From: Candidatus Zipacnadia bacterium
GTDB taxonomy: Bacteria > Armatimonadota > UBA5377 > JALGUK01
Assembly: GCA_029820875.1 (NCBI GenBank)
Contig: JALGUK010000199.1
Coordinates: forward strand, 1 to 8,275
Direction: 5' to 3'
DNA length: 8,275 nucleotides
Notes under the pieces: generated by a model
Databases searched by the model: none
Told to the model about the DNA's origin: nothing
The model's input: only the letters and a program-made list of their open reading frames with translations
Shown here: in pieces, positions 1-6,584 of the stretch
How positions within the stretch are numbered: position 1 is the stretch's first letter
How the letters are laid out: every line of letters begins with the position of its first letter
Position numbers and translations under genes: made by a program

Positions 1-1
1 G

Positions 2-541
2 TTAGTGCAAAAGCGCAGCGGGCAGAATATTCAAAATTGCTATCAGTGCGCCAAGTGCACTGCTGGCTGCCCTGTTGCCTTCGCGATGGACACCCCTCCA
101 TCCATGGTCATGCACATGATTCAGCTCGGCCTGGCTGACGCCGCGTTGACAAGGCGGTCGATCTGGCTGTGCGCGGGCTGTGAGACGTGCACCACGCGCT
201 GCCCCCGCGACATTGACATCGCGAGGGTGATGAAGACGCTCTGCGAGCTCGCGATCGAGCGAGGAATTCCCGTCCCCCAGCAGGACATCAAGACGTTTCA
301 CGAGGCATTCCTTCGAACTGTGCAGTGGCATGGGCGGGCTCATGAGCTGAGCCATGAGCTGAGCATGATGGCGGAGTTGAAGTTGCGTACCGGCAACCTC
401 TTCCAGGACATCCCGCTGGGCATCAATCTTTTCCTGAAGGGCAAGCTGGGCCTGCTGCCACACCGAATTGAGGGTGTCGGCGAGGTCCGCAGGCTGTTTG
501 AGACCACTCATAAGCATGATGATACCGAGGATGCGGGCTGA
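2..541 (+). CDS. hdrC: Heterodisulfide reductase subunit C (HdrC), 5'-partial
   Basis: This is the small ferredoxin-like subunit of the heterodisulfide reductase complex. In the family it carries electrons from HdrA to the HdrB active site through two [4Fe-4S] clusters. Counting from the GTG at position 5, the cluster motifs are C12-C15-C18-C22 and C56-C59-C62-C66, both complete CxxCxxCxxxC patterns. The C-terminal half has the typical HdrC features: a TGN(L/I)FQD stretch near residue 130 and an LFLKGKL stretch near 142. The frame is open to the window edge, and family members usually have some residues before the SGQNI motif seen here at residues 5-9, so the true start probably lies upstream and GTG 5 is probably not it. 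Residues 113-120 read HELSHELS because of a perfect 12-base tandem repeat, which looks like four extra residues. hdrB follows after a 51-base gap. Confidence 0.93.
   Translation, partial: LVQKRSGQNIQNCYQCAKCTAGCPVAFAMDTPPSMVMHMIQLGLADAALTRRSIWLCAGCETCTTRCPRDIDIARVMKTLCELAIERGIPVPQQDIKTFHEAFLRTVQWHGRAHELSHELSMMAELKLRTGNLFQDIPLGINLFLKGKLGLLPHRIEGVGEVRRLFETTHKHDDTEDAG
341..364 (+). repeat. Perfect 12-bp tandem duplication inside hdrC
   Basis: The unit CATGAGCTGAGC occurs twice back to back (341-352 and 353-364) with no mismatch. It is in frame and adds a second HELS to the protein (residues 113-116 and 117-120). As I recall the HdrC family, this region has a single copy between the GR(A/V)HE segment and the following leucine-rich helix. 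The duplication is therefore either a recent slippage event or an assembly artefact. It does not break the frame. Confidence 0.85.
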
Positions 542-580
542 GACCGGCGGCCCGCTTCGGATGCGGTATCCGCCGCTATG

Positions 581-584
581 AGGA
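581..584 (+). promoter_or_regulatory. Shine-Dalgarno site for hdrB
   Basis: AGGA lies 8 bases before ATG 593. It sits inside the coding sequence that would result from the earlier in-frame ATG at 578, which has no comparable site. It therefore favours the 593 start. Confidence 0.5.
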
Positions 585-592
585 AAACAATA

Positions 593-1474
593 ATGAGGCT
601 TTCTTACTTCCCCGGTTGCTCACTATCCGGGACGAGTCGAGAATACGATAAATCCTTCCGCGCAATATGCAGGCAACTTGGTGTCGAGCTTGAGGAAGTG
701 CCGGATTGGAACTGCTGTGGGGCGTCCTCGGCGGTTGTTGTCAACCACGACCTCAGCGTTGCATTGCCCGCCCGTAACCTTGCCAAGGCAGAGCAGATGG
801 GCCTGGACATGGCGGTCCCGTGTGCTGCTTGCTACAACCGTCACAAGACCGCCCAGAAAACGCTGCGCGATGAACCGGACCTCGTCGAGCGCCTGAAAAA
901 CACGCTGCCTGCGGTGCCCGAAGGTAGTACGCGCGTGTTGAATACGCTGGAATTGCTCGTGGATGTCGTGGGGCTCGAGGCGCTCCGGGAGCGCGTGACG
1001 ATGCCACTTAATGGGCTGAAGGCGGCCTCTTATTACGGTTGCCTGCTGCTTCGGCCGCCGGACGTATGTGAGTTCGACGACCCGGAGAACCCAACGTACA
1101 TGGAGCAGGTAACCGAGGCTCTCGGTGCTGAGCCGGTTACGTGGTATGCGAGGACCGACTGCTGCGGGGCGTCCCTGGCTACCACGCGACCGGACGTGGT
1201 CACGACCATGTGCGGCCGGATTGCTCAGCGCGCCCGCGACGCCGGTGCCAACTGCCTGGTCGTGGCGTGTACACTGTGCCATATGAACCTGGACTCCCGT
1301 CAGCCGAGGAATGTGGAGTGGCGTCCGGAGCTCTTGCCTGAACCCTTGCCGGTCTTTTATATCACCGAGCTGGTCGGTCTGGCCGTCGGCCTTACACCGA
1401 GTGAGTTGGAGCTGGGCCGGCATTTGGTTGATACACACCCTCTTCTGGATTCACTGGGACTGTGGAGGGACTGA
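593..1474 (+). CDS. hdrB: Heterodisulfide reductase subunit B (HdrB)
   Basis: This is the catalytic subunit of heterodisulfide reductase. In studied homologues it holds two noncubane [4Fe-4S] clusters that cleave the disulfide substrate. The protein is 293 residues, close to the family's usual size. Both CCG repeats are complete: C9, C41-C42, C77-C80 in the first and C150, C190-C191, C226-C229 in the second. The N-terminus (YFPGCSL at residues 5-11, then WNCCGA at 39-44) is canonical. An in-frame ATG at 578 would add five residues, but ATG 593 is preferred because AGGA lies just upstream (581-584) and the protein then starts at the conserved MxxxYFPGC. The stop overlaps the next gene's GTG by 13 bases. 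In a bacterium the substrate is not necessarily CoM-CoB; a DsrC-type or other dithiol is more likely, which is inference. Confidence 0.96.
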   Translation: MRLSYFPGCSLSGTSREYDKSFRAICRQLGVELEEVPDWNCCGASSAVVVNHDLSVALPARNLAKAEQMGLDMAVPCAACYNRHKTAQKTLRDEPDLVERLKNTLPAVPEGSTRVLNTLELLVDVVGLEALRERVTMPLNGLKAASYYGCLLLRPPDVCEFDDPENPTYMEQVTEALGAEPVTWYARTDCCGASLATTRPDVVTTMCGRIAQRARDAGANCLVVACTLCHMNLDSRQPRNVEWRPELLPEPLPVFYITELVGLAVGLTPSELELGRHLVDTHPLLDSLGLWRD

Positions 1475-3030
1475 ATGATTCGGGAAAGTCGTCCTACGGG
1501 GCTCCCGATGATGACATCGCCGTTCGGACAGCCAGGACGAGGCGGGCAACGCCGTCCGCAAGCGCTATCAGAGTGCTGGGAGTGGTGCAGATGCTGACGA
1601 TGATTCCGCTGATAGGGCTTCTTTCTATGGCCGGGTCCGGAGCTGTCACTATCGAGCCGGGGCCGCCGATGCAGGCGCTGCTGTTTTTCGATGACTGGAT
1701 GCTGCAGATGCGACAGGGATTTGACCGGATGCAGGGGCACCCCGCCTTGCTTGCAGACATTACGCCCGACCTGCCCAAAGGCCTGACCATGGCGCGGGGC
1801 ACCTGGATGCTCTTCGACGAGAAATCCGGGCGATACGTGATGTATATAGATTGCCAGACGACCGGCCCTAAGCCCACGCGTTTCAATGTGCGGGTCGAGA
1901 GCGATGACCCGTGCAACTGGCCCCAGTTGAGGGGGGATGCTTCCGCCACTACCCTCAATCCCAAGGGCGACAATGTGGTGGTGGACGAGAACGGTAAGCC
2001 CCTCAGCCGCTTCACAATCACATCCCTTGCGGGCACGCCGTTGGCTGACAAGGGATACGTTCTGACCTTTGAGACCAGTTTAGCCTACTCAAAGGACGGC
2101 ATACATTGCTGGATGGAACCTAACAAAGTCTGGAAGAAGTGGGGCAGCGACACCTGGAACGGCGTGGTATGGGACCCCATCCGCAAGCAATTCCAAATCT
2201 TCGGCCGCCCGCATGGGTGCGACCGGCGTGTGGCCCGTGTGACTACGACCGACTTTGAGACATTCAGCCCCCCGGAGGTAGTCTTTCAGCCCGACGCCGA
2301 GGACCCTGTGGGGCGTGAGTTCTACGGCATGGCCAACTGGCGGTACGAGGATATGCAGATAGGCCTGCTGTCGGTCTACGACACGGAAGCGACGGAGAAG
2401 AGCATTATCAAGTGGCAGGGGTCAACGGAGATGCAGTTGACCTACAGCTACGACGGCGATCACTGGTACCGCGCCTTTCGGGATGCGTTCATCGCTCGAG
2501 GAGAGCCTGGAACCCAAACCGGAGGGGCCGTTTATCTGGGCACTCCCGTCCGGACCCCTGACAACCGATTGCTCTTCCCCGGAATGGCCGCGTGGGGGGA
2601 TCATGCCGCTTATACGGAGTCGGCGGAGTGGGGCAGAGGCTTCTTCAGCACGCTGATATACCAGTTGCGGTTGGACGGGTTTGCGTACCTGAGGACGCGA
2701 GGCCGCCTTGGGCTGATTCGGACGAAGGCGCTCATCCCCGAGGGCGACGAAATAACTCTCAACGTCCGCACCACACGCAGCGGGTTTGCGAAAGTGCAGG
2801 TGCTCGATGCTGGGAATTTCCAGCCTATACCAGGCTACACGCTTGCAGACGCGGTCCCCGTCACGGGCGATTACCTGTTCGCCAAGGCGCGCTGGAAAGA
2901 GCACGACAATATCGCAGAGCTGAAGGGCAAGCCGATTATTCTGGACGTGCAGGTAAGAGAAGGGGAACTTTACGCCGTCCGGCTCCCGTTCAAGGCATTT
3001 TACAGCGGATGGGTCAGTCACCGGCTTTGA
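1462..3030 (+). CDS. Secreted or anchored glycosidase-like beta-propeller protein
   Basis: This 522-residue protein is not an Hdr component. A basic N-region (several Arg in residues 22-37) is followed by a hydrophobic core at about 38-57 and a possible signal-peptidase site after A61, so export or membrane anchoring is likely. The body shows repeated blade motifs of the (A/T)YSxDGxHW kind (residues 208-217 and 327-335), RVARVTTTDFETF at about 256-268, and FYGM at 287-290. A C-terminal beta-sandwich-like part (about 429-511) ends in LYAVRLPF. This layout matches large families of GH32/GH43-like proteins of unknown substrate common in Planctomycetota and similar bacteria. I cannot assign catalytic residues or a substrate. 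The start is uncertain: GTG 1462 overlaps hdrB by 13 bases, ATG 1591 (residue 44) would cut into the leader, and the best-placed ATG (1475) is out of frame. Confidence 0.75.
   Translation: MEGLNDSGKSSYGAPDDDIAVRTARTRRATPSASAIRVLGVVQMLTMIPLIGLLSMAGSGAVTIEPGPPMQALLFFDDWMLQMRQGFDRMQGHPALLADITPDLPKGLTMARGTWMLFDEKSGRYVMYIDCQTTGPKPTRFNVRVESDDPCNWPQLRGDASATTLNPKGDNVVVDENGKPLSRFTITSLAGTPLADKGYVLTFETSLAYSKDGIHCWMEPNKVWKKWGSDTWNGVVWDPIRKQFQIFGRPHGCDRRVARVTTTDFETFSPPEVVFQPDAEDPVGREFYGMANWRYEDMQIGLLSVYDTEATEKSIIKWQGSTEMQLTYSYDGDHWYRAFRDAFIARGEPGTQTGGAVYLGTPVRTPDNRLLFPGMAAWGDHAAYTESAEWGRGFFSTLIYQLRLDGFAYLRTRGRLGLIRTKALIPEGDEITLNVRTTRSGFAKVQVLDAGNFQPIPGYTLADAVPVTGDYLFAKARWKEHDNIAELKGKPIILDVQVREGELYAVRLPFKAFYSGWVSHRL
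1475..1597 (+). other. Short out-of-frame ORF with good start context after hdrB
   Basis: ATG 1475 follows the hdrB stop (TGA 1472-1474) directly and has GGAGGGA at 1463-1469 at good spacing. Yet its frame closes after 40 codons at TGA 1595-1597, within the leader of the glycosidase-like gene. Its product is rich in Arg, Pro and Gly and resembles nothing I know. It may be a translational-coupling leader, chance, or the true start of the glycosidase-like gene separated from its body by a frameshift error. I cannot decide among these. Confidence 0.25.
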
Positions 3031-3079
3031 CCAATATGATGGAACCTGACGCGGTTTTTTAGTCCTTTCGGTTTTACAC

Positions 3080-3084
3080 GGAGG
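3080..3084 (+). promoter_or_regulatory. Shine-Dalgarno site for hdrA
   Basis: GGAGG lies 12 bases before ATG 3097, in the 66-base gap after the glycosidase-like gene. The spacing is long, but this is the clearest site in the gap and supports independent initiation of hdrA after the inserted gene. Confidence 0.55.
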
Positions 3085-3096
3085 AAGCCCAGCAGT

Positions 3097-5060
3097 ATGG
3101 CCCGAACCGGAGTTTTCGTCTGCCATTGCGGCAGCAACATCGCTAAGACCGTTGACTGCGCCGCCGTCGCCGAGGCCGCCAAGGACCTCCCAGGCGTCGT
3201 GTATGCAGTGGATTATCAATACATGTGCTCCAGCCCGGGGCAACTGATGATTCAGGAAGCCATCAAGGAGCACAACCTCGACTCGGTGGTCGTCGCATCC
3301 TGCTCGCCGCGGCTGCATGAACCCACATTCCGCCGCTGCGTGGCCGAGGCGGGTTTGAACCCTTACCTCGTCGAAATGGCCAATATCCGCGAACATTGCT
3401 CGTGGGTTCACAAGGACATGGCGGTGGCGACACCTAAGGCCGCGGCTCTCATGCGCTCGGCGGTCGCCAAGGTGCAGCGAAATGTGCCGCTGTTCAGCAA
3501 AGAGCTGCCCATCGAACGCCGCGCGCTGGTCGTGGGGGGCGGAATTGCTGGCATACAAGCGGCCCTGGACATCGCCGACGCGGGATATGAGGTCATTTTG
3601 GTCGAGCGGTCCCCGTCCATCGGCGGTCGAATGGCGCAGTTCGACAAGACATTCCCCACCCTCGACTGTGCGGCATGTATCCTCACGCCGAAAATGGTGG
3701 ATGTGGCCGCACACCCCAATATCAAGCTGATGACTTGGTCCGAGGTCGAGGATGTCAGTGGCTACATCGGCAACTTTGAAGTGACAATCCGTAAGAAGGC
3801 CCGTTATGTGGACGAGGAGCTTTGTGTAGGCTGCGGGCTGTGCTATGAAAAGTGCCCAAGCAAGAAGAACATCTCGGAGTTCAACGCAGGGCTTGGGACG
3901 CGGACCGCGATTTATGTCCCATTCCCGCAGAGTGTGCCGAACGTTCCGGTGATTGATGCCGACAGTTGCATCATGCTGACCAAGGGTAAGTGCGGCGCAT
4001 GCGCTAAAGTTTGCCCCAAGGACGCTATCAACTTCGAGATGCAGGATGAGCTTGTCACGGAGAAGGTCGGAGCGATAGTCGTGGCTACAGGCATAGAGGT
4101 GGAAGACGGCTCCATGTACGGCGAGTATGGAGCCGGCCAGTACGAAAACGTCATCACGAGCCTGCAGCTCGAACGGCTGATTAACGTCTCCGGCCCTACC
4201 GAGGGCCATATCGTCCGCCCCTCCGACCACAAGGAACCCAAGACAATCGTTTTGGCAGCCGCGACGAGGCGAAGGGCGTGCCGTACTGCTCCAAGGTGTG
4301 CTGCATGTACACCGCAAAGCACGCGATGCTCATCAAGGATAAGATGCCCGATACGGACATATACGTCTTCTACATCGACATCCGTGCCGGGGGTAAGAAC
4401 TACGAGGAGTTCGTCCAGCGCGCGCAGTCCGAGTTCGGCGTCAAGTACCTGCGAGGCCGTGTCTCCCAGCTCTTCCCTAACGGCGACAAGATTGTAGTGC
4501 GCGGCGCTGACTCTCTGCTCGGGGCGCCTGTGGAGGTGGAAGCGGACCTGGTCGTGCTCGCCACTCCTATCAAGCCGCGGGAGGATGCCCTCGAGGTCGC
4601 GCGCATGTTCGGAATCGCCACCGACCAGCACAACTTCTTCACCGAGGCCCATCCGAAGCTTCGGCCTGTCGAGACGCTCACGGCGGGTATCTACCTGGCC
4701 GGAGCGTGCCAGTTCGCGCGCGATATTCCCGATTCAGTCGCGGGCGGAAGCGCGGCGGCCGCGAAGGTGGTCGGACTCTTCTCACAGGAGTCTCTGCTTT
4801 CCGAGCCGCAAGTGGCCGAAGTCGATGAGGACCATTGCGCCGGCTGCCTCAACTGCCTGCGGGTTTGCCCGTTCACGGCTATCGAGGAGAAAGTTCTCGA
4901 AAACCCGAAGACCGGCGAGAGGCGCGTTGTCGCCTCGGTGAACGAGGCGATTTGCCAGGGTTGCGGCACCTGCGCTGGCGCTTGCCCGTCAGGGGCGGTG
5001 ACCATTCGCGGATTCACAGACGAGCAGATTCTGGCGGAGGTTGACATCGTATGCGCGTAG
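3097..5060 (+). CDS. hdrA: Heterodisulfide reductase subunit A (HdrA), frameshifted
   Basis: HdrA is the FAD-containing, electron-bifurcating core of the Hdr complex. The first frame runs from ATG 3097 through residue 385 (position 4251). The protein continues in another frame from 4254 to TAG 5058-5060 (268 residues). Together with about five missing residues this gives roughly 658, the normal length. In order: an N-terminal cysteine-rich cluster domain (C9, C11, C44, C69, C81, C101); a Rossmann FAD site GGGIAG at 147-152; DCAAC at 190-194; and ferredoxin clusters C243-C246-C249-C253 and C291/C299-C302-C306. After the break come YCSKVCC, a second flavoprotein segment, and two more CxxCxxCxxxC clusters (C195-C205 and C234-C244 of the second part). 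At the break the family motif (V/I)F(I/V)QCVGSRD has lost its centre. Neighbouring genes are intact, so a sequence error or very recent lesion is likelier than decay. Overlaps flxD by 10 bases. Confidence 0.92.
4249..4256 (+). other. Frame break in hdrA with loss of a conserved motif
   Basis: Reading leaves frame 1 after the GTT codon at 4249-4251 and resumes at the GGC codon at 4254, where GSRDEAKG begins. Family proteins read KT(I/V)VF(I/V)QCVGSRD here. Only two bases remain between V and G, where about 15 would be expected. The simplest account is a net loss of 13 bases, which removes most of F-(I/V)-Q-C-V and shifts the frame. A -1 slip on the T run (4250-4253) would rejoin the frames but not restore the missing residues. 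Confidence 0.8.
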
Positions 5061-5536
5061 AGGACGAAGACGGCCACACCGAGGATTGGGAGCCGACGAT
5101 TCTCGCCATCTGCTGTTACTGGTGCACCTATGCGGGTGCCGACCTGGCCGGCTCCAGCCGTCTGGAGTATCCCGCGAGCGTGCGTGTTGTCCGCGTGCCA
5201 TGTTCGGGACGGGTGGACCCGCTCTTCGTTTTGCGCGGCTTTGAGCGCGGTGCCGATGGTGTGCTGGTCTCGGGCTGCCATCCGGGCGATTGTCACTACT
5301 CCAAGGGCAATTACTACGCTCGCCGGCGCCTGTCAATCCTAAAGAGGCTGCTCGAGTACGTCGGCATTGAGCCTGAGCGCTTCCGAGCACACTGGGTCTC
5401 GGCCTCCGAAGGCCCGCAGTGGGCCGAAATCGTGACTCAAATGACCGAGGACATACGCAAGCTCGGCCCGTTCCGCCCCGAGGCGCACCGATTCAAGATT
5501 GAGCCGACGCGGCCGAGAGTGCAAGCCGCGGGCTGA
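5051..5536 (+). CDS. flxD: MvhD/FlxD-type [2Fe-2S] electron-transfer subunit
   Basis: This 161-residue MvhD-family protein passes electrons from the input module to HdrA. In methanogens the input is the Mvh hydrogenase; in bacterial Flx-Hdr complexes it is the NADH-oxidising Flx proteins. The family cysteines are all here: C21-C22 and C25 (CCYWCTY), C51 (PCSGRVDP) and C76/C81 (GCHPGDCHY). The length is slightly above the usual 130-150, with a short acidic N-terminal extension and a basic, proline-containing tail. ATG 5051 lies inside the end of hdrA (10-base overlap) with GGAGG at 5036-5040, which suggests translational coupling and fixed stoichiometry with HdrA. The symbol flxD is chosen over mvhD because flavin/NAD reductase genes follow and no hydrogenase is in view. 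Confidence 0.93.
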   Translation: MRVEDEDGHTEDWEPTILAICCYWCTYAGADLAGSSRLEYPASVRVVRVPCSGRVDPLFVLRGFERGADGVLVSGCHPGDCHYSKGNYYARRRLSILKRLLEYVGIEPERFRAHWVSASEGPQWAEIVTQMTEDIRKLGPFRPEAHRFKIEPTRPRVQAAG

Positions 5537-5549
5537 GTGCAGCAGCTAC

Positions 5550-5553
5550 GGAG
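5550..5553 (+). promoter_or_regulatory. Shine-Dalgarno site for the flxC-like gene
   Basis: GGAG ends 5 bases before ATG 5559, in the 22-base gap after the flxD stop. This supports the 5559 start over the in-frame GTG at 5499. Confidence 0.5.
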
Positions 5554-5558
5554 ATACC

Positions 5559-6521
5559 ATGAACGAACTGACCGATGCTCTCAAAGAGGAAGCCGCGAAG
5601 GTCCTGAGCGAGGGAAAGGCCTCACTTGTCCTCGGCTACCGCCGTGGCAGCGAGCCATTCCGCACGCGCCCGGCCTTCATCAGGAAGGCCGAGGATGTAG
5701 AGCAGCTCGTCCTTAGCCCCCTGTGTGGCAACAACCTCGCGAACTACCTGCCCAGGCTCAAGGAGAAGGCGGCGGTGGTGGTCAAGGGGTGCGACGGCCG
5801 GGCCGTGGAGCTTCTGGTGCGCGAAAACAAGATCAAGCGCGAGGACGTCTACATCATCGGCATTGCATGTGAGGGTGTGGTTGACCATAGCAAGTTGGCC
5901 CAGCGGCAGGATGTAAACCTGCGCGAGTTCACCGGCATCCGGCGCCAGGGCGAAGAGTTCATCGTGACCCAAACCGATGGAGAAGTCCGGATTCCTGCAG
6001 TTGAGCTCCTGCGCACCGAATGCCTGGTCTGCACCGAGCGGATAACACCCGTGTCCGACACGTTGCTGGGAGAGGCGAAAGAGGGAGCCTTGGTCACCGA
6101 GGACCCGACACTTTCCCTCACGGATGCGATGGACATCGCGCAGCGGCTGGAGTTCTTCTCGCGCGGCTTTGAGCGCTGTATCCGCTGCTATGCCTGTGTG
6201 AAGTCATGCCCGGCTTGTTACTGCACCACTTGCTTCGTGGAGCAGACCAAACCGCAGTGGGTGCCGCGAAGCGTCGGTCTCGACGAGAATCGCATGTTTC
6301 ATCTCGGAAGGGCGATGCACCTGGCCGGTCGGTGCGTGGACTGCGGCGCGTGCGAGGCTGCCTGCCCGGTTGATGTGCCGCTGAGGGCGCTGAATGCCCG
6401 GTTGCGGCGCGAAGTGGCCGAATTGTTCGGCGAGATTGACTGGAAAGACCCTGAGTCGTTGCCGGCGTTCCTGTATTTCCTGGAAGATGACACCGAGGAA
6501 GCCATTGACGGTGCTGTCTGA
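5559..6521 (+). CDS. flxC: FlxC-like protein: FrhB-like domain plus two [4Fe-4S] clusters
   Basis: This 320-residue iron-sulfur protein probably forms part of the NADH-input module and relays electrons toward FlxD and HdrA. Its N-terminal half (about residues 45-165) resembles the F420-hydrogenase/formate-dehydrogenase beta-subunit fold, with KGCDGRAVELL at 76-86, IIGIACEGVVD at 99-109 and further cysteines C56, C78, C104, C155 and C158. The C-terminal half is a dicluster ferredoxin: C207-C210-C213-C217, then C259-C262-C265-C269. Three further cysteines (C220, C222, C225) follow the first cluster closely, so an additional metal or disulfide site is possible. ATG 5559 is chosen over an upstream in-frame GTG at 5499 because GGAG (5550-5553) lies close before it and the earlier start would lie within flxD. 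Assigning it to FlxC rather than FlxB rests on order and is moderately sure. Confidence 0.85.
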   Translation: MNELTDALKEEAAKVLSEGKASLVLGYRRGSEPFRTRPAFIRKAEDVEQLVLSPLCGNNLANYLPRLKEKAAVVVKGCDGRAVELLVRENKIKREDVYIIGIACEGVVDHSKLAQRQDVNLREFTGIRRQGEEFIVTQTDGEVRIPAVELLRTECLVCTERITPVSDTLLGEAKEGALVTEDPTLSLTDAMDIAQRLEFFSRGFERCIRCYACVKSCPACYCTTCFVEQTKPQWVPRSVGLDENRMFHLGRAMHLAGRCVDCGACEAACPVDVPLRALNARLRREVAELFGEIDWKDPESLPAFLYFLEDDTEEAIDGAV

Positions 6522-6584
6522 GGTGTCAGTGCGGCCCTTTTTTGTTGTGAGCGATGTGAAGACCTTATTGGTAGTTGAATGGTA

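Noticed and set aside
2..517. Minus-strand open frame opposite hdrC
   Set aside because: hdrC on the + strand has both complete cluster motifs. The antisense product resembles no known protein.
546..574. Inverted repeat GGCGG...CCGCC (or GCGG-TAT-CCGC) between hdrC and hdrB
   Set aside because: The arms are only four or five bases in GC-rich sequence and no T run follows. It is most likely chance, though it sits just upstream of the hdrB ribosome site.
3041..3060. Possible intrinsic terminator between the glycosidase-like gene and hdrA (AACC/GGTT arms before a T run)
   Set aside because: The stem has only four Watson-Crick pairs plus possible G-U pairs that use up the T run. It is too weak to call.
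4249..4256. Programmed -1 frameshifting in hdrA on the T run
   Set aside because: A -1 slip would rejoin the frames but leave out the conserved residues between KTIVF and GSRD. The four-base T run is also not a classical heptameric slippery site.
2422..4317. A 631-codon open frame on the minus strand across the end of the glycosidase-like gene and most of the first part of hdrA
   Set aside because: It lies opposite two well-supported genes, spans an intergenic gap, and its product shows no recognisable domain. Long antisense frames are common in high-GC DNA opposite genes with biased third codon positions.
3912..4652. Minus-strand open frame spanning the hdrA frame break
   Set aside because: The + strand protein on both sides of the break is clearly HdrA with conserved motifs, so the antisense frame is a shadow.
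6536..6544. T run after the flxC-like gene as a terminator
   Set aside because: No stable inverted repeat precedes it, and the next gene belongs to the same complex.
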